DNA of 24,531 bases from an uncultured Acetatifactor sp. (GCA_910587555.1 CAJULV010000011.1:58377-82907); one strand, 5' to 3'; positions 14,698-22,833 are shown, counted from the first letter of the stretch. Made by a program: numbers and translations. The notes: generated by a model from the sequence alone, not told the origin.

Positions 14698-15531
14698 CTA
14701 TTTTTGTCCCTGCCGATATACCTTCTCCTTCAGCCGGTGATACATCCCGGAGAAGGCACCGCTCTCCGCCAGCAGCCTGCGCAGCGGCGCCAGCGTCACG
14801 GCCATAACGGCACGATACCGCAGCAGTTCCCCTTTTCTCATATAAAATGCGGTAATCTGCCTGTGTTCCCGCCTGTCCAGCGCCCTGTTCTCCCGGCTCT
14901 CCGAATAGCCGCCGCCTTCATAGGATGCCACAGGGAAATCCATATGGCGCATCCTGGCCTTCGCCCTGTAAAAGCACCAGAGAAAATGATCGTAATCCGC
15001 CCTGATTTTATATTGCAGGTCATAGGGCTTCTCCCGGCACAGGGCTGCGCCGTAAAAGCAGGACTGGTGACAGGGAATATTCCGGTAACAGGTGAACCCG
15101 GTAATGACAGGCGCGGAGGCAATGGTCACCCGGTTCTTTTCGCTGCCGGTATCCCCGTACAGCACCAGCCGGGTGAGGTCCGTCCCCGCAGCCCGTTCCT
15201 CCTCAATGACCTTCCGCGTCCGTTCCAGCACCTCCCCGTCCGGAAAGACATCCCCGCAGTTCAGGAAGAGCAGAAACTCTCCCTGTGCATGGGTAACAGC
15301 CTGATTCATGGCATCGTAAATCCCGGCATCCTTTTCCGCAAAAATCCGGACCTGCCCTGCACCCGGACGCGAGGCATGCCCCTGCTTCCATTTTTCTATA
15401 GAACCGTCCCTGCTGCCGCCGTCCTTCAGAATAACCTCAAAGTCCCTGCAGCTCTGACGCATCACACTGTCCAGGGTCGCGTTCAGCTTCTCTCCCGGAT
15501 TCAGACATACTGTAATAATCGAAAATTTCAT
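14698..15531 (-). CDS. GT2-family glycosyltransferase
   Basis: 277 residues with a GT-A fold start: MKFSIITVCLNPGEKLNATLDSV, then FEVILKDGGSRDGS (nucleotide-sugar site), EKDAGIYDAMNQAVTHAQGE, and LLFLNCGD at the DxD position, where only the final Asp is kept. This is the usual pattern of a subgroup with D/N-x-GD. A C-terminal helical segment has many Arg/Lys, suggesting membrane association. It would transfer a sugar from a nucleotide donor to a lipid-linked or surface glycan; donor and acceptor are unknown. Its ATG overlaps the stop of the HAD-CPBP gene (ATGA), so the two are translationally coupled. A polyprenyl-phosphate sugar transferase gene lies three genes upstream in the same direction, which fits envelope glycan synthesis. 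Confidence 0.88.
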   Translation of the reverse strand: MKFSIITVCLNPGEKLNATLDSVMRQSCRDFEVILKDGGSRDGSIEKWKQGHASRPGAGQVRIFAEKDAGIYDAMNQAVTHAQGEFLLFLNCGDVFPDGEVLERTRKVIEEERAAGTDLTRLVLYGDTGSEKNRVTIASAPVITGFTCYRNIPCHQSCFYGAALCREKPYDLQYKIRADYDHFLWCFYRAKARMRHMDFPVASYEGGGYSESRENRALDRREHRQITAFYMRKGELLRYRAVMAVTLAPLRRLLAESGAFSGMYHRLKEKVYRQGQK

Positions 15532-17024
15532 AACACATTCTTCTCTTTATGCAGATACAGGATACTGCCGGACCCGCACACCAGGCCCGCGATACACACC
15601 GGCCAGTACGCCGACTGCGGAATCTCCACATATGCCATGACATATGCCAGCATATTGGCAGCCATATGTATCAGTATCGGCATCCGGAAATCCCCGAAAT
15701 ACTCGTAAGCATACACCATCAGGCATCCCATTGCAAAAGCATAAAGCCCCTGGACGGAATTGCCGTGATATACCGCAAACAATGCCGCCGACATCACCAT
15801 GGCTGCCGACACCTTCATATAACGCCGGAAACAGTTATAAATAATTCCGCGAAACAGCAGTTCCTCGGATATCGCCGTTATGACGCCGTAGCAGAAAAGC
15901 CCCACCGGCAGCCATGCAGCATGCTGGCTCTCCGCCACCGCCTGGTAAGTTTCCGAAGCCTCAATCGCCCCCAGCAGCTCCAGCAGCAGATTCACCCCGA
16001 ATACCAGCCCCAGCGTGGCAGTCCCCATAAGGACATAATTCCTGGGCGGCTCCTCCCTGATATGCAGCAGTTTCATATCCTCGGCGGTCCTGCCGATGGT
16101 CTTGCCGGCAATCTTCAGAATGGCGGCGGCACCTGCCAGGAAACCAACTGCCGACACCAGGCTTGCGGCATTTCCCGTCATTCCCGTTAAAGTTCCCTGT
16201 CCGTCTCTGATAAACAGAAACGCCCCTCCCGCCATGCTGTTTCCCACAGCGGCCAACAGCATGACGGCAAGATTGACGACCACGTTCCTCACCATGATAA
16301 ACAGCAGAAACGGAAGCACAATCTGCCAGATTCGCTGGCCTGCGCTCATCTTCCGCCCCTCCTCCGTACCCCGCAGCAGGAATTTCTGCAGTTCCTCCAC
16401 GGAACGGACGATATAGTCGGCCCTGGCTTCCTTCAATTCCTCCATACCTCCGTACCCGTAGGTGACGCCAACCGCTTCCACGCCTCCGGCATGGGCGCCC
16501 TCAACGTCAAAGCGGCGGTCTCCAATCATGTATACCTTATCCTTTTCCACCGGCTTATCGCCGAACAGCTGCCGCAGGGCCTCCATAACCACTTCGTCCT
16601 TGCCCGTCCTTGTGCCGTCCAGCTCACTTCCCACCACTGCCCTGAAATATTTCGCAATCTGAAAATGCTCCAGAATCCGCTCTACATAGACTGTCGGCTT
16701 ACTGGAGGCAACCGCCATGAACATCCCCTTGGAATTCAGCACCCGCAGCATGTCGGGAATCCCCTCATAAATCCTGTTTTCAAAAATTCCCGTATCCTGA
16801 AAGCGCTCTCTGTATTTCGCCACCGCGGCTTCCGCCTGCCCCTCGTCCATCCCGTAAAACTTCATGAAGCTGTCCTTTAACGGCGGCCCGATAAAAGGCT
16901 CCAGCTTATCCAGGTCCGGCTCCTGAATTCCGAAGGAAGCCAGCGCATACTGAACACAGGTGCATATCCCCTCCCTGGGGTCCGTCAGCGTCCCGTCCAA
17001 ATCAAACAAGAGATAATTCTTCAT
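15528..17024 (-). CDS. Fusion of HAD-family phosphatase and CPBP intramembrane metalloprotease
   Basis: 498 residues in one frame. Residues 1-215 are a HAD hydrolase of the phosphoglycolate phosphatase/PpaX type: DLDGT (8-12), a helical cap, VASSKPT, then GDRRFDVEGAHAGGVEAVGVTYGYG. Residues 230-490 are a membrane domain with about seven hydrophobic segments. Its CPBP (CAAX protease/Abi) motifs are EELLFRG (about 386-392), FAVYHGN (about 418-424) and IHMAAN (about 455-460), with the Glu-Glu, His and His/Asn that coordinate metal. A soluble phosphatase is thus tethered to the membrane beside a putative intramembrane protease. The start ATG follows the greA stop immediately (TAGATG), with TTAGGAG upstream. 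An assembly error joining two genes is unlikely, since no stop, start or site lies at the junction, but the joint function is unknown. Confidence 0.88.
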   Translation of the reverse strand: MKNYLLFDLDGTLTDPREGICTCVQYALASFGIQEPDLDKLEPFIGPPLKDSFMKFYGMDEGQAEAAVAKYRERFQDTGIFENRIYEGIPDMLRVLNSKGMFMAVASSKPTVYVERILEHFQIAKYFRAVVGSELDGTRTGKDEVVMEALRQLFGDKPVEKDKVYMIGDRRFDVEGAHAGGVEAVGVTYGYGGMEELKEARADYIVRSVEELQKFLLRGTEEGRKMSAGQRIWQIVLPFLLFIMVRNVVVNLAVMLLAAVGNSMAGGAFLFIRDGQGTLTGMTGNAASLVSAVGFLAGAAAILKIAGKTIGRTAEDMKLLHIREEPPRNYVLMGTATLGLVFGVNLLLELLGAIEASETYQAVAESQHAAWLPVGLFCYGVITAISEELLFRGIIYNCFRRYMKVSAAMVMSAALFAVYHGNSVQGLYAFAMGCLMVYAYEYFGDFRMPILIHMAANMLAYVMAYVEIPQSAYWPVCIAGLVCGSGSILYLHKEKNVL

Positions 17025-17528
17025 CTAAAAGCTCCTAATCCTGTCACTTCCGTCGTCTATGGTATTTTCTATTTTCACAATCCTGACATCGTATCCCACG
17101 GAAGGATTCACCTGCACATGGACAGTATCCCCTTCCTTTTTCCGCAGCAGCGCCTTCCCCAGGGGGCTTTCGTTGCTGATCAGGTTTTCCAGGGAATTTC
17201 CCCGCACCGTGGTGACGATTTTGTAGGTTTCCACACTGCCGTCCTCCACGAACTCCACAGTCACCGTATTGTTCATCCCCACCTCATCCTCCGCGGAATC
17301 CTCGGAAATTACCCTGGCTGTCTTAATCATCCGCTCCAGATAGCGGATGCGGCTCTCGTTCTGATTCTTGAACTTCTTCGCGGCGTAATATTCAAAATTT
17401 TCGCTTAAATCACCCTGGGCCCTCGCTTCCTTTACATCCGCCAGCGCCTGCTGGCGCACCACAAGCTTCCGGTGTTCGATTTCCTCTTCCATCTTCTTAA
17501 TGTCCGTCGGTGTCAATTGGTCGTACAT
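17025..17528 (-). CDS. greA: Transcription elongation factor GreA-type
   Basis: 167 residues from the ATG at 17526-17528, picked because the protein then begins MYDQLTPTDIKKMEEEIEHR and GGAG lies about 5-6 nt upstream; the longer frame from 17645 has no binding site. Residues 1-75 form the antiparallel coiled coil whose tip carries EARAQGDLSENFEYYAAK, with the acidic Asp and Glu that enter the RNA polymerase secondary channel and stimulate cleavage of backtracked RNA. The C-terminal half is the FKBP-like globular domain (NTVTVEF, SPLGKALLRKKEGDTV). Phe and Tyr replace the common Ala and Asp in SENAEYDAAK, so it may be a paralogue of the main GreA. It sits between the MraY-like gene (135-bp gap) and the HAD-CPBP gene (abutting). 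Confidence 0.9.
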   Translation of the reverse strand: MYDQLTPTDIKKMEEEIEHRKLVVRQQALADVKEARAQGDLSENFEYYAAKKFKNQNESRIRYLERMIKTARVISEDSAEDEVGMNNTVTVEFVEDGSVETYKIVTTVRGNSLENLISNESPLGKALLRKKEGDTVHVQVNPSVGYDVRIVKIENTIDDGSDRIRSF

Positions 17529-17663
17529 GGCATCTCCATTCCCGCCGCCGTATTTGCGGCATCCGTAAACTCTTTTTTCGGGGAAGTATTCCCCCGGTTC
17601 CTCATTTGTGCAGGCTCTGCAGGCAGCCCCGCGCCCCAGATACATTTCAACAGTTCAGGCATT

Positions 17664-18626
17664 TCATCCAATCCCGTAAATCACTGCCACCGCCAACAGA
17701 ATCTGGATAATGGCAAAACGGAATACCGTCTGTGTGTTGGACCATCCCCATATCTTACGCACATGGTCATGCAGCGGCGTCCTCACATTCTTCAGGATAC
17801 GGATTCTAAATACACGCAGAAGCGAAAGCTTTATCAGTCCAAGCCCGCCGTCCAGAATCAGCACCAGCGCCACCGGAATATACAGCAGCGGCCGTCCTGT
17901 CTTTAAGACAGCTATGCTGATGAACAGCCCCATGGCGCGGGAACCCGCATCTCCCATCAGCAGGCGGCTTGGCGTGGCATTATACCACAGATAACCCAGG
18001 ATACATGCCGCAAACAGCAAAATCAGGAATGAAAAATTCCTCCCTGTATTCAGGGTCCTGTCCACCAGGTAAATGGTCATAAGGGAAATAATGGCCAGCG
18101 TCCCCGACAGCCCGTCCACTCCGTCGGAACAGTTTGTGACATTAACGGAAACCCAAACCAAAATAACCGCCAAAACGATAAACAGGCCTCTTGGAATGTC
18201 AATCCCCATATGCAAAAAGGCCAGCTCAATCCTGCCCGAATTAAATTTCAGGAAAGTCAGTGCCGTCAGGATCGCCACACACAGATCCAGAAAGCCTTTC
18301 CGGAACTCTCCCCATGGAGACTTCGCCGCATCGTCCAGATATCCCGTAATCATACAGACCACAGTCAGCAGCAGATAAATGATAATCTCCACATCCAGCC
18401 CGGCAAACAGAAAGGCCGCGGTCACGAATGCCAGTACAAAAATAATGCCCGCCCCTCTCGGCTTGCCCGCCGACAGCTTGCCGTCGTGGGCAAAATCCCG
18501 TCCCACATCCTTCGGAAGATACTGCCCCAGCTTTGCCGTGGCCAGCACGGTGGCAACAAACGCAAACAAAATTCCCCCCAGGGCAAGCAGGGAGGTCCCT
18601 TCTCCAGATACAATCAAATGTAACAT
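17664..18626 (-). CDS. MraY/WecA-like polyprenyl-phosphate sugar-phosphate transferase
   Basis: 320 residues, about ten transmembrane helices, the GT4/PNPT superfamily. Family motifs are DGKLSAGKPRGAG (MraY start region), GYLDDAAK (Mg-binding Asp-Asp, about 95-102), NCSDGVDGLSG (nucleophile-region Asp, about 163-173), MGDAGSRAMG (about 224-233) and PLHDHVRKIWGWSNTQTVFRF, where MraY reads HHH and this protein HDH. It would join a UDP-sugar-phosphate to undecaprenyl phosphate. Closeness to MraY suggests a muramyl-type donor, but the gene is not in a mur cluster, so it may be a paralogue for another envelope polymer. The start has GGGAG about 5 nt upstream. It is the first gene of the minus-strand cluster and has its own promoter. 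Confidence 0.88.
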   Translation of the reverse strand: MLHLIVSGEGTSLLALGGILFAFVATVLATAKLGQYLPKDVGRDFAHDGKLSAGKPRGAGIIFVLAFVTAAFLFAGLDVEIIIYLLLTVVCMITGYLDDAAKSPWGEFRKGFLDLCVAILTALTFLKFNSGRIELAFLHMGIDIPRGLFIVLAVILVWVSVNVTNCSDGVDGLSGTLAIISLMTIYLVDRTLNTGRNFSFLILLFAACILGYLWYNATPSRLLMGDAGSRAMGLFISIAVLKTGRPLLYIPVALVLILDGGLGLIKLSLLRVFRIRILKNVRTPLHDHVRKIWGWSNTQTVFRFAIIQILLAVAVIYGIG

Positions 18627-18700
18627 ATGGCTCCCATCCGCACTTTTGTGCTGTTTTTCTTTGTTCTACCCACACCTTTTCATCTTGTACAGTAATCTTG

Positions 18701-18729
18701 ATTTTATCACAAAAAAACGGGAATTGCAA
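18701..18729 (-). promoter_or_regulatory. Promoter of the MraY-like/greA cluster
   Basis: Minus-strand TTGCAA (18729-18724), 17-bp spacer, TAAAAT (18706-18701), 75 nt before the MraY-like start. It has a 4/6 -35 and a 5/6 -10. Confidence 0.55.
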
Positions 18730-18773
18730 TCAATTGGCGCCGAATACAAATCCCCAAATTTCGCGCCGTCACT

Positions 18774-18803
18774 TTAGCATTTCTAATTTCTTTTCTGTAT
18801 AAT
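18774..18803 (+). promoter_or_regulatory. Promoter of the XRE regulator gene
   Basis: TTAGCA (18774-18779), 18-bp spacer, consensus TATAAT (18798-18803). Transcription would leave a leader of about 120 nt before the regulator. It diverges from the MraY-like promoter. Confidence 0.5.
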
Positions 18804-18900
18804 ACAGGTTACCGGAAGTATATATTCTGAAATGACAGGCAATTCAGCAGAACATCTGATTCTGACACAAAAGAGAAATGCAGAGGCGCAAATTGACTGG

Positions 18901-18920
18901 TATGCGCGCCGAAGCGCATA
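18901..18920 (+). promoter_or_regulatory. Inverted repeat next to the XRE gene's ribosome binding site
   Basis: TATGCGC (18901-18907) and GCGCATA (18914-18920) are perfect complements around GCCGAA and end one or two bases before AAGGGGTG. It may be an autoregulatory operator or a hairpin affecting translation. Confidence 0.4.
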
Positions 18921-18932
18921 AGGGGTGTAAAA

Positions 18933-19373
18933 ATGCATAATATCGTTCAGATAGGAGCGACCATCGCAGAACTCCGCACGGAAAGAGGGCTGAAGCAAAA
19001 GCAGCTTTCAGCCATACTCGGCATGTCTCCCGGCAATTTATCCAATTATGAACACGGCGTATACTGGCCGGCACTGGATACCCTGTGCAAAATAGCCGAC
19101 CTTTTCAATGTTTCTACAGACTTCCTGTTGGGGCGCACAGGCTTTCGCTGCCCTCCCGACACCTTCACCGCATATATCACACCTGATTACACCATACATC
19201 ACATTGTAAATATACTCCTGGCTCTGGACAGCAGTTCCCTGGACGCAGTCCTGAAATTTGCATGTTACCTGAAAGACACCGGAGAGGCAGCAAAACCTCC
19301 CGGAAAGCAGCCTTGCCGAAAGCCCGCCGTTTCCTCCGGCAAAACGGATCAGCTGCGCTCCTCCCGGCCCTGA
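18933..19373 (+). CDS. XRE/Cro-type helix-turn-helix regulator
   Basis: 146 residues. A HTH_3 domain spans about 6-63: IGATIAELRTERGLKQKQLSA, LGMSPGNLSNYEHGVYWPAL, TLCKIADLFNVSTDFLLGRT. A short region with ITPDYTIHHIVNILLALDSSSL may dimerise, and the last 30 residues are basic and low in complexity. The start has AAGGGGTG about 6 nt upstream of ATG 18933. It is a DNA-binding repressor or activator of unknown target. Its 3' end overlaps by 25 bp the 3' end of the convergent GTPase-nuclease gene, so the transcripts are antisense to each other there. The inverted repeat just upstream is a possible self-target. Confidence 0.9.
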   Translation: MHNIVQIGATIAELRTERGLKQKQLSAILGMSPGNLSNYEHGVYWPALDTLCKIADLFNVSTDFLLGRTGFRCPPDTFTAYITPDYTIHHIVNILLALDSSSLDAVLKFACYLKDTGEAAKPPGKQPCRKPAVSSGKTDQLRSSRP

Positions 19374-22363
19374 ATCATCTCTTCAAAGGGCCTGTTTCCC
19401 GCCGCGCCGTTCTGCCTGTGATATTGCTCCCGAATGCGGTGCGATGCCTCCTCCACCGCTTCCCGGAATCCCCTGGCAGAAAGCCTGACAGCGCCGTCTC
19501 CCCAGATGATCATCTGCTCCAGCCTGTCTGAAGTTGCCACAGTGACATGATGCTTTCTTCCGATCTTATGCACCGTCTTCTCGATATACTGATCCGCCGT
19601 CTCCGCCTCTCTGGTATAAACCACATAGATATTGTGGTACTTCTGCACGGAACCCTGGTTCCCCCTGACCTTATAGGCATCGAAAACCAGAATCAGGGTG
19701 CTGCCCTCATACCCCTGATAGTTGCTGCAGATATCCATAAGCCTGTCCCTGGCACTGTCTATATTTACCTCTGCCAGAGCCTGAAGCTCCTCCCACGCAA
19801 AGATTATGTTGTAACCGTCTACCAGCAGATAGCTTTCTTTCGGAGCAGGTGCCATCCTTCTCCGGGCGGCAGGCAGTGCGACGTCAGAATCCGATTCCGT
19901 ATCGGCTTCCCCTTCCCTGTCGGCCCTACTTCCCACGTTGCGCTGGTGATAGCGGTAAGGTTCATAATCCCGCTTCGCCTTGCCGTAAGTACGCTGAAAT
20001 ATCTCTTCGATTTCCTCCTGGGTGATGTAATCCGAAGCCCCCTCTGACTGGTCTGCCGCCTTCCGCTGCCTGCCGGGCATGCTTCCTGCACGTATGCCTG
20101 CAGCTCCGCTGCCATGGTCTCCCATTCGCCCCGCATCCCGGTATCCTTCCGGCGCAGCTCCGGATTCCGTACACCTGCCGTTCCTCCATTCATCTGCCTC
20201 CGGACTCCATCCCGATTCCATGTGCGCATATGCCGGTACCTGCTCCCACGGCACCACGAAACCCGCCCCATGGGCGCAGAAAACCGAGGAGGCGGGATTC
20301 TCCAGGTCTGCCTCCGGTTCATAACCGATTAATGCCATGATTTCTTCCGTGTTGTGGCATGGTTCATATCCCTTCAGCGTACAGTTCAGCCTCCCCAGCC
20401 CCCTGGTATAGGCATTCACTTCCCGCTGATACCCCCGCATGGAGGCTGCCGGCGCCGAACCGGTAAGCAGGGATATTTCCCCCTCCGTCAGCGGCGCGTC
20501 AAAGCGTCCCTGCATCCGCTGGATATCCGACATCGCCCTGCCCAGCTGACCTGTCGGCACCTCCAGCACAAAGGAAAATACCGGCTCCAGCAGCACACTC
20601 TCCGCCTGCATCAATCCCTGACGCAGGGCACGATAAGTTGCCTGCCGAAAATCACCGCCCTCCGTGTGCTTCAGATGCGCCCGTCCGGTAAGCAGGGTAA
20701 TCTTCATATCCGTGACGGCCGAACCCGTCAGCACCCCCGGATGGGAGCGTTCCTCCAGATGTGTCAGCACCAGCCTCTGCCAGTTTCTGTCCAGGATATC
20801 CTCGCTGCAGGCACTGGCAAACTGCAGCCCGCTGCCCGGCTCTCCGGGTTCCAGCAGCAGGTGCACCTCCGCATAATGGCGCAGCGGCTCAAAATGACCG
20901 ATACCCTCCACAGCATTTGCAATGGTTTCCTTGTATACAATCTGTCCGTCCGTAAATTCCACTTCCAGGCCGAATCGCTCGGAAATCAGCCGCTTCAGAA
21001 TCTCAATCTGCACCTCGCCCATAACCTGTACATGGATTTCCGGAACCGTCCCTTTTCCGTCCCGCTGCACCAAAGCACGCCCTGCCCCCGTCTCTTTTTT
21101 CCCGGGCATGGTTCTTTCGTCGGATAACACGGTGCTTCCTCCCGCCCCCGGGATGTTCTTTTTCCCGGATATTGACGGCCTTCCGTCGGAACCCGCAGTT
21201 TCCGCGGTGCCAGCCCTGCCCGCCTTCTGCCATACCACATGGAGCTGGGGTTCTTCTTCCTCCAGTTTGCGAAGCTGGCCCAGCACTTTGACGCTGTCAC
21301 TGCCCTCCGGCAGCAGCAGCCCGTAAGTCAGCACAGGCACCAGCACCGGAAAGGCATTCTGTGTCTCCGCCCCCAGTCCCTGCCCCGCAAACGTCCGTTC
21401 AAGCCCCGTCACGGCACAGATGCCGCCCGCCTCCACCTCATCCACCGCACTGTACTGGGCGCCGGCATAGACCCGCAGCTGGTCTGCCTTTTCCTCCCAG
21501 GCTTCTCCTTCCGACGCAGCGCTGCCTGCATTGCTCACAGGCATCTTTACCCGCAGCGTGCCCCCTGTCACTTTCAGGTGGGTGAGCCGGTTTCCGGAAG
21601 CATCCCTGGATATCTTGAATACCCGGGCGCCGAAAGCATCCGGATATACCGGGCACATGGCATACCTGCGGATTCCCTTCAGCAGTTCTTCCACTCCGTC
21701 CAGATGCAGGGCGGAGCCAAAGAAACAGGGAAACACATGCCGGGCTGCCACTGCCTTTGCTATGGCGCCGTCTTCCAGGCTGTCCGTTTCCAAATACGCT
21801 TCCATCAGTGCTTCGTCACACATGGCGAGGCTTTCCATAAATTCCGGTGCCCTGCCCTCCGCTCCCGGCCCGAACTCCTGGCATCCGGCGTCCAGCCTGG
21901 CCTGCAGTTCTTCCAACAATTTTTTCCTGTCCGTGTCGGGCTGGTCCATCTTATTTACGAAGAGAAATGCCGGAATCCCGTACTGCTCCAGCAGCCTCCA
22001 AAGCGTCTGCACATGCCCCTGCACCCCGTCCGATCCGCTGATTACCAGCAACGCATAGTCCAGCACCTGCAAAGTCCGCTCCATCTCTGCGCTGAAATCC
22101 ACATGTCCCGGCGTGTCCAGCAGCGTGATGCCCAGGCCCTCCCACGAAATCTGCGCCTGCTTGGAAAAGATCGTGATTCCCCGCTCGCGCTCCAGTGCAA
22201 AGGTATCCAGAAAGGCATTCCCATGGTCCACCCTGCCCAGCTTCCGAATCCTGCCTCCCGTATATAACAGCCCCTCTGCAAGCGTGGTCTTGCCGGCGTC
22301 CACATGGGCCAGCAGACCGATGCATATGTTCTTTTTCTCCGTTTTCAATTCCTGCCCGCCCAT
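19349..22363 (-). CDS. Tet(M)-like ribosome-binding GTPase fused to a YacP/Rae1-like NYN endonuclease
   Basis: 1004 residues from ATG 22361-22363, fixed by AAGGAG 8 nt upstream; the open frame continues to 22528 but crosses the promoter. Residues 1 to about 655 are an EF-G/Tet(M)-type translation GTPase. It has G1 AHVDAGKTT (19-27), RGIT (61-64), DTPGH (83-87), NKMD (137-140) and a G5 GSAL, then domains II-V with a 60-residue Gly/Ser/Lys-rich insertion in the middle and GLGRLNCTLKGYEP near the domain V end. About 700-840 is a charged disordered linker. About 845-980 is a NYN/PIN-like domain close to B. subtilis YacP (Rae1): LLVDGYNIIFAW, LILVFDAYKVRG, TREAETADQYIE, VATSDRLEQMIIWGDGA, LSARGF. 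The acidic catalytic set is kept. Rae1 cuts mRNA in the ribosomal A site, where Tet(M) also binds. True tetracycline resistance is unproven. Confidence 0.9.
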   Translation of the reverse strand: MGGQELKTEKKNICIGLLAHVDAGKTTLAEGLLYTGGRIRKLGRVDHGNAFLDTFALERERGITIFSKQAQISWEGLGITLLDTPGHVDFSAEMERTLQVLDYALLVISGSDGVQGHVQTLWRLLEQYGIPAFLFVNKMDQPDTDRKKLLEELQARLDAGCQEFGPGAEGRAPEFMESLAMCDEALMEAYLETDSLEDGAIAKAVAARHVFPCFFGSALHLDGVEELLKGIRRYAMCPVYPDAFGARVFKISRDASGNRLTHLKVTGGTLRVKMPVSNAGSAASEGEAWEEKADQLRVYAGAQYSAVDEVEAGGICAVTGLERTFAGQGLGAETQNAFPVLVPVLTYGLLLPEGSDSVKVLGQLRKLEEEEPQLHVVWQKAGRAGTAETAGSDGRPSISGKKNIPGAGGSTVLSDERTMPGKKETGAGRALVQRDGKGTVPEIHVQVMGEVQIEILKRLISERFGLEVEFTDGQIVYKETIANAVEGIGHFEPLRHYAEVHLLLEPGEPGSGLQFASACSEDILDRNWQRLVLTHLEERSHPGVLTGSAVTDMKITLLTGRAHLKHTEGGDFRQATYRALRQGLMQAESVLLEPVFSFVLEVPTGQLGRAMSDIQRMQGRFDAPLTEGEISLLTGSAPAASMRGYQREVNAYTRGLGRLNCTLKGYEPCHNTEEIMALIGYEPEADLENPASSVFCAHGAGFVVPWEQVPAYAHMESGWSPEADEWRNGRCTESGAAPEGYRDAGRMGDHGSGAAGIRAGSMPGRQRKAADQSEGASDYITQEEIEEIFQRTYGKAKRDYEPYRYHQRNVGSRADREGEADTESDSDVALPAARRRMAPAPKESYLLVDGYNIIFAWEELQALAEVNIDSARDRLMDICSNYQGYEGSTLILVFDAYKVRGNQGSVQKYHNIYVVYTREAETADQYIEKTVHKIGRKHHVTVATSDRLEQMIIWGDGAVRLSARGFREAVEEASHRIREQYHRQNGAAGNRPFEEMIQGREERS

Positions 22364-22397
22364 GAAAATGTCTCCTTCCGCGATCACATATTGGAAG

Positions 22398-22426
22398 AGT
22401 ATACCACAGGAAGGGACGTTCGTCGA
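22398..22426 (-). promoter_or_regulatory. Promoter of the GTPase-NYN fusion gene
   Basis: Minus-strand TCGACG (22426-22421), 17-bp spacer, then TATACT (22403-22398) with TGTGG before it, only about 35 nt upstream of the start. The leader is therefore short, leaving no room for a Tet(M)-style attenuation leader if this promoter is used. Confidence 0.5.
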
Positions 22427-22545
22427 GATGCTGTACACAGAAGAATTGTTTTTGCCCTGACAATATGCGCTTATCCCTGTTGCATGGCCGCAGTAAAGCC
22501 GGCGTTCTTCCCGTTTAATCCCGTTCAAGCCCCCTCAGAAAAAGC

Positions 22546-22574
22546 TTGACATAACATGGAAAATCCCTTATAGT
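22546..22574 (+). promoter_or_regulatory. Sigma-A promoter of the TPP riboswitch-thiT unit
   Basis: TTGACA (22546-22551), 17-bp spacer, TATAGT (22569-22574). The start would lie about 50 nt before the TPP aptamer. Confidence 0.75.
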
Positions 22575-22627
22575 ATGCTGTAAACGCAGCCCTAAGCGCA
22601 TTTCCGCGCTTTCCGCTGCCATAATAA

Positions 22628-22727
22628 CCGCTAGGGGAGCACATCGCTGAGACTGAGGCTTTCGTCTGTACCAAGGCTTCTAACCCTCACTACTTGAACC
22701 GGATAATACCGGCGTAAGGAAGCAGAG
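22628..22727 (+). promoter_or_regulatory. TPP riboswitch (THI element)
   Basis: The conserved core is present: CTAGGGG (22631-22637), GCTGAGACTGAGG (22646-22658), CCCTCACTACTTGAACCGGA, and GGCGTAAGGAAGC (22711-22723), with a hairpin region between. Thiamine pyrophosphate binding would lower expression of the thiamine transporter gene that follows. The expression platform is about 100 nt further on, at 22824-22856. Confidence 0.93.
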
Positions 22728-22746
22728 CAATTATAAACGCATACAT

Positions 22747-22833
22747 ATGCTGCGGAATCTTTTCAGCCGCCGCATGAAACACATGTCCCGCCGGGCTTAT
22801 GCGCTGCAAATTGCCGATGTCGTTCCTCCTTAG
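22747..22833 (+). CDS. Possible 28-residue upstream ORF between TPP aptamer and thiT
   Basis: ATG 22747 to TAG 22831-22833, product starting MLRNLFSRRMKHMSRRAYAL, strongly basic. Its stop codon falls at the end of the 5' arm of the hairpin that hides the thiT ribosome binding site, so a ribosome finishing here would open that hairpin. No good Shine-Dalgarno is at usual distance (GGAAGC is about 25 nt away), so translation is doubtful. Confidence 0.2.
   Translation: MLRNLFSRRMKHMSRRAYALQIADVVPP

Noticed and set aside
14668..15708. 346-codon plus-strand ORF
   Set aside because: Antisense to the GT2 and HAD-CPBP genes; no recognisable domain.
17529..17645. Cys-containing N-terminal extension of GreA
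   Set aside because: No binding site at 17645, and GreA homologues begin at the internal Met.
21239..22267. 342-codon plus-strand ORF
   Set aside because: Antisense to the GTPase domain of the fusion gene, whose motifs are unambiguous.
19349..22363. Plain tetracycline resistance gene on a mobile element
   Set aside because: No mobile element genes are nearby, the protein is far longer than Tet(M) and carries a nuclease domain; resistance cannot be claimed from sequence.
22364..22528. N-terminal 55-residue extension of the GTPase-NYN protein
   Set aside because: The extension crosses the predicted promoter and has no family similarity; AAGGAG precedes 22363.
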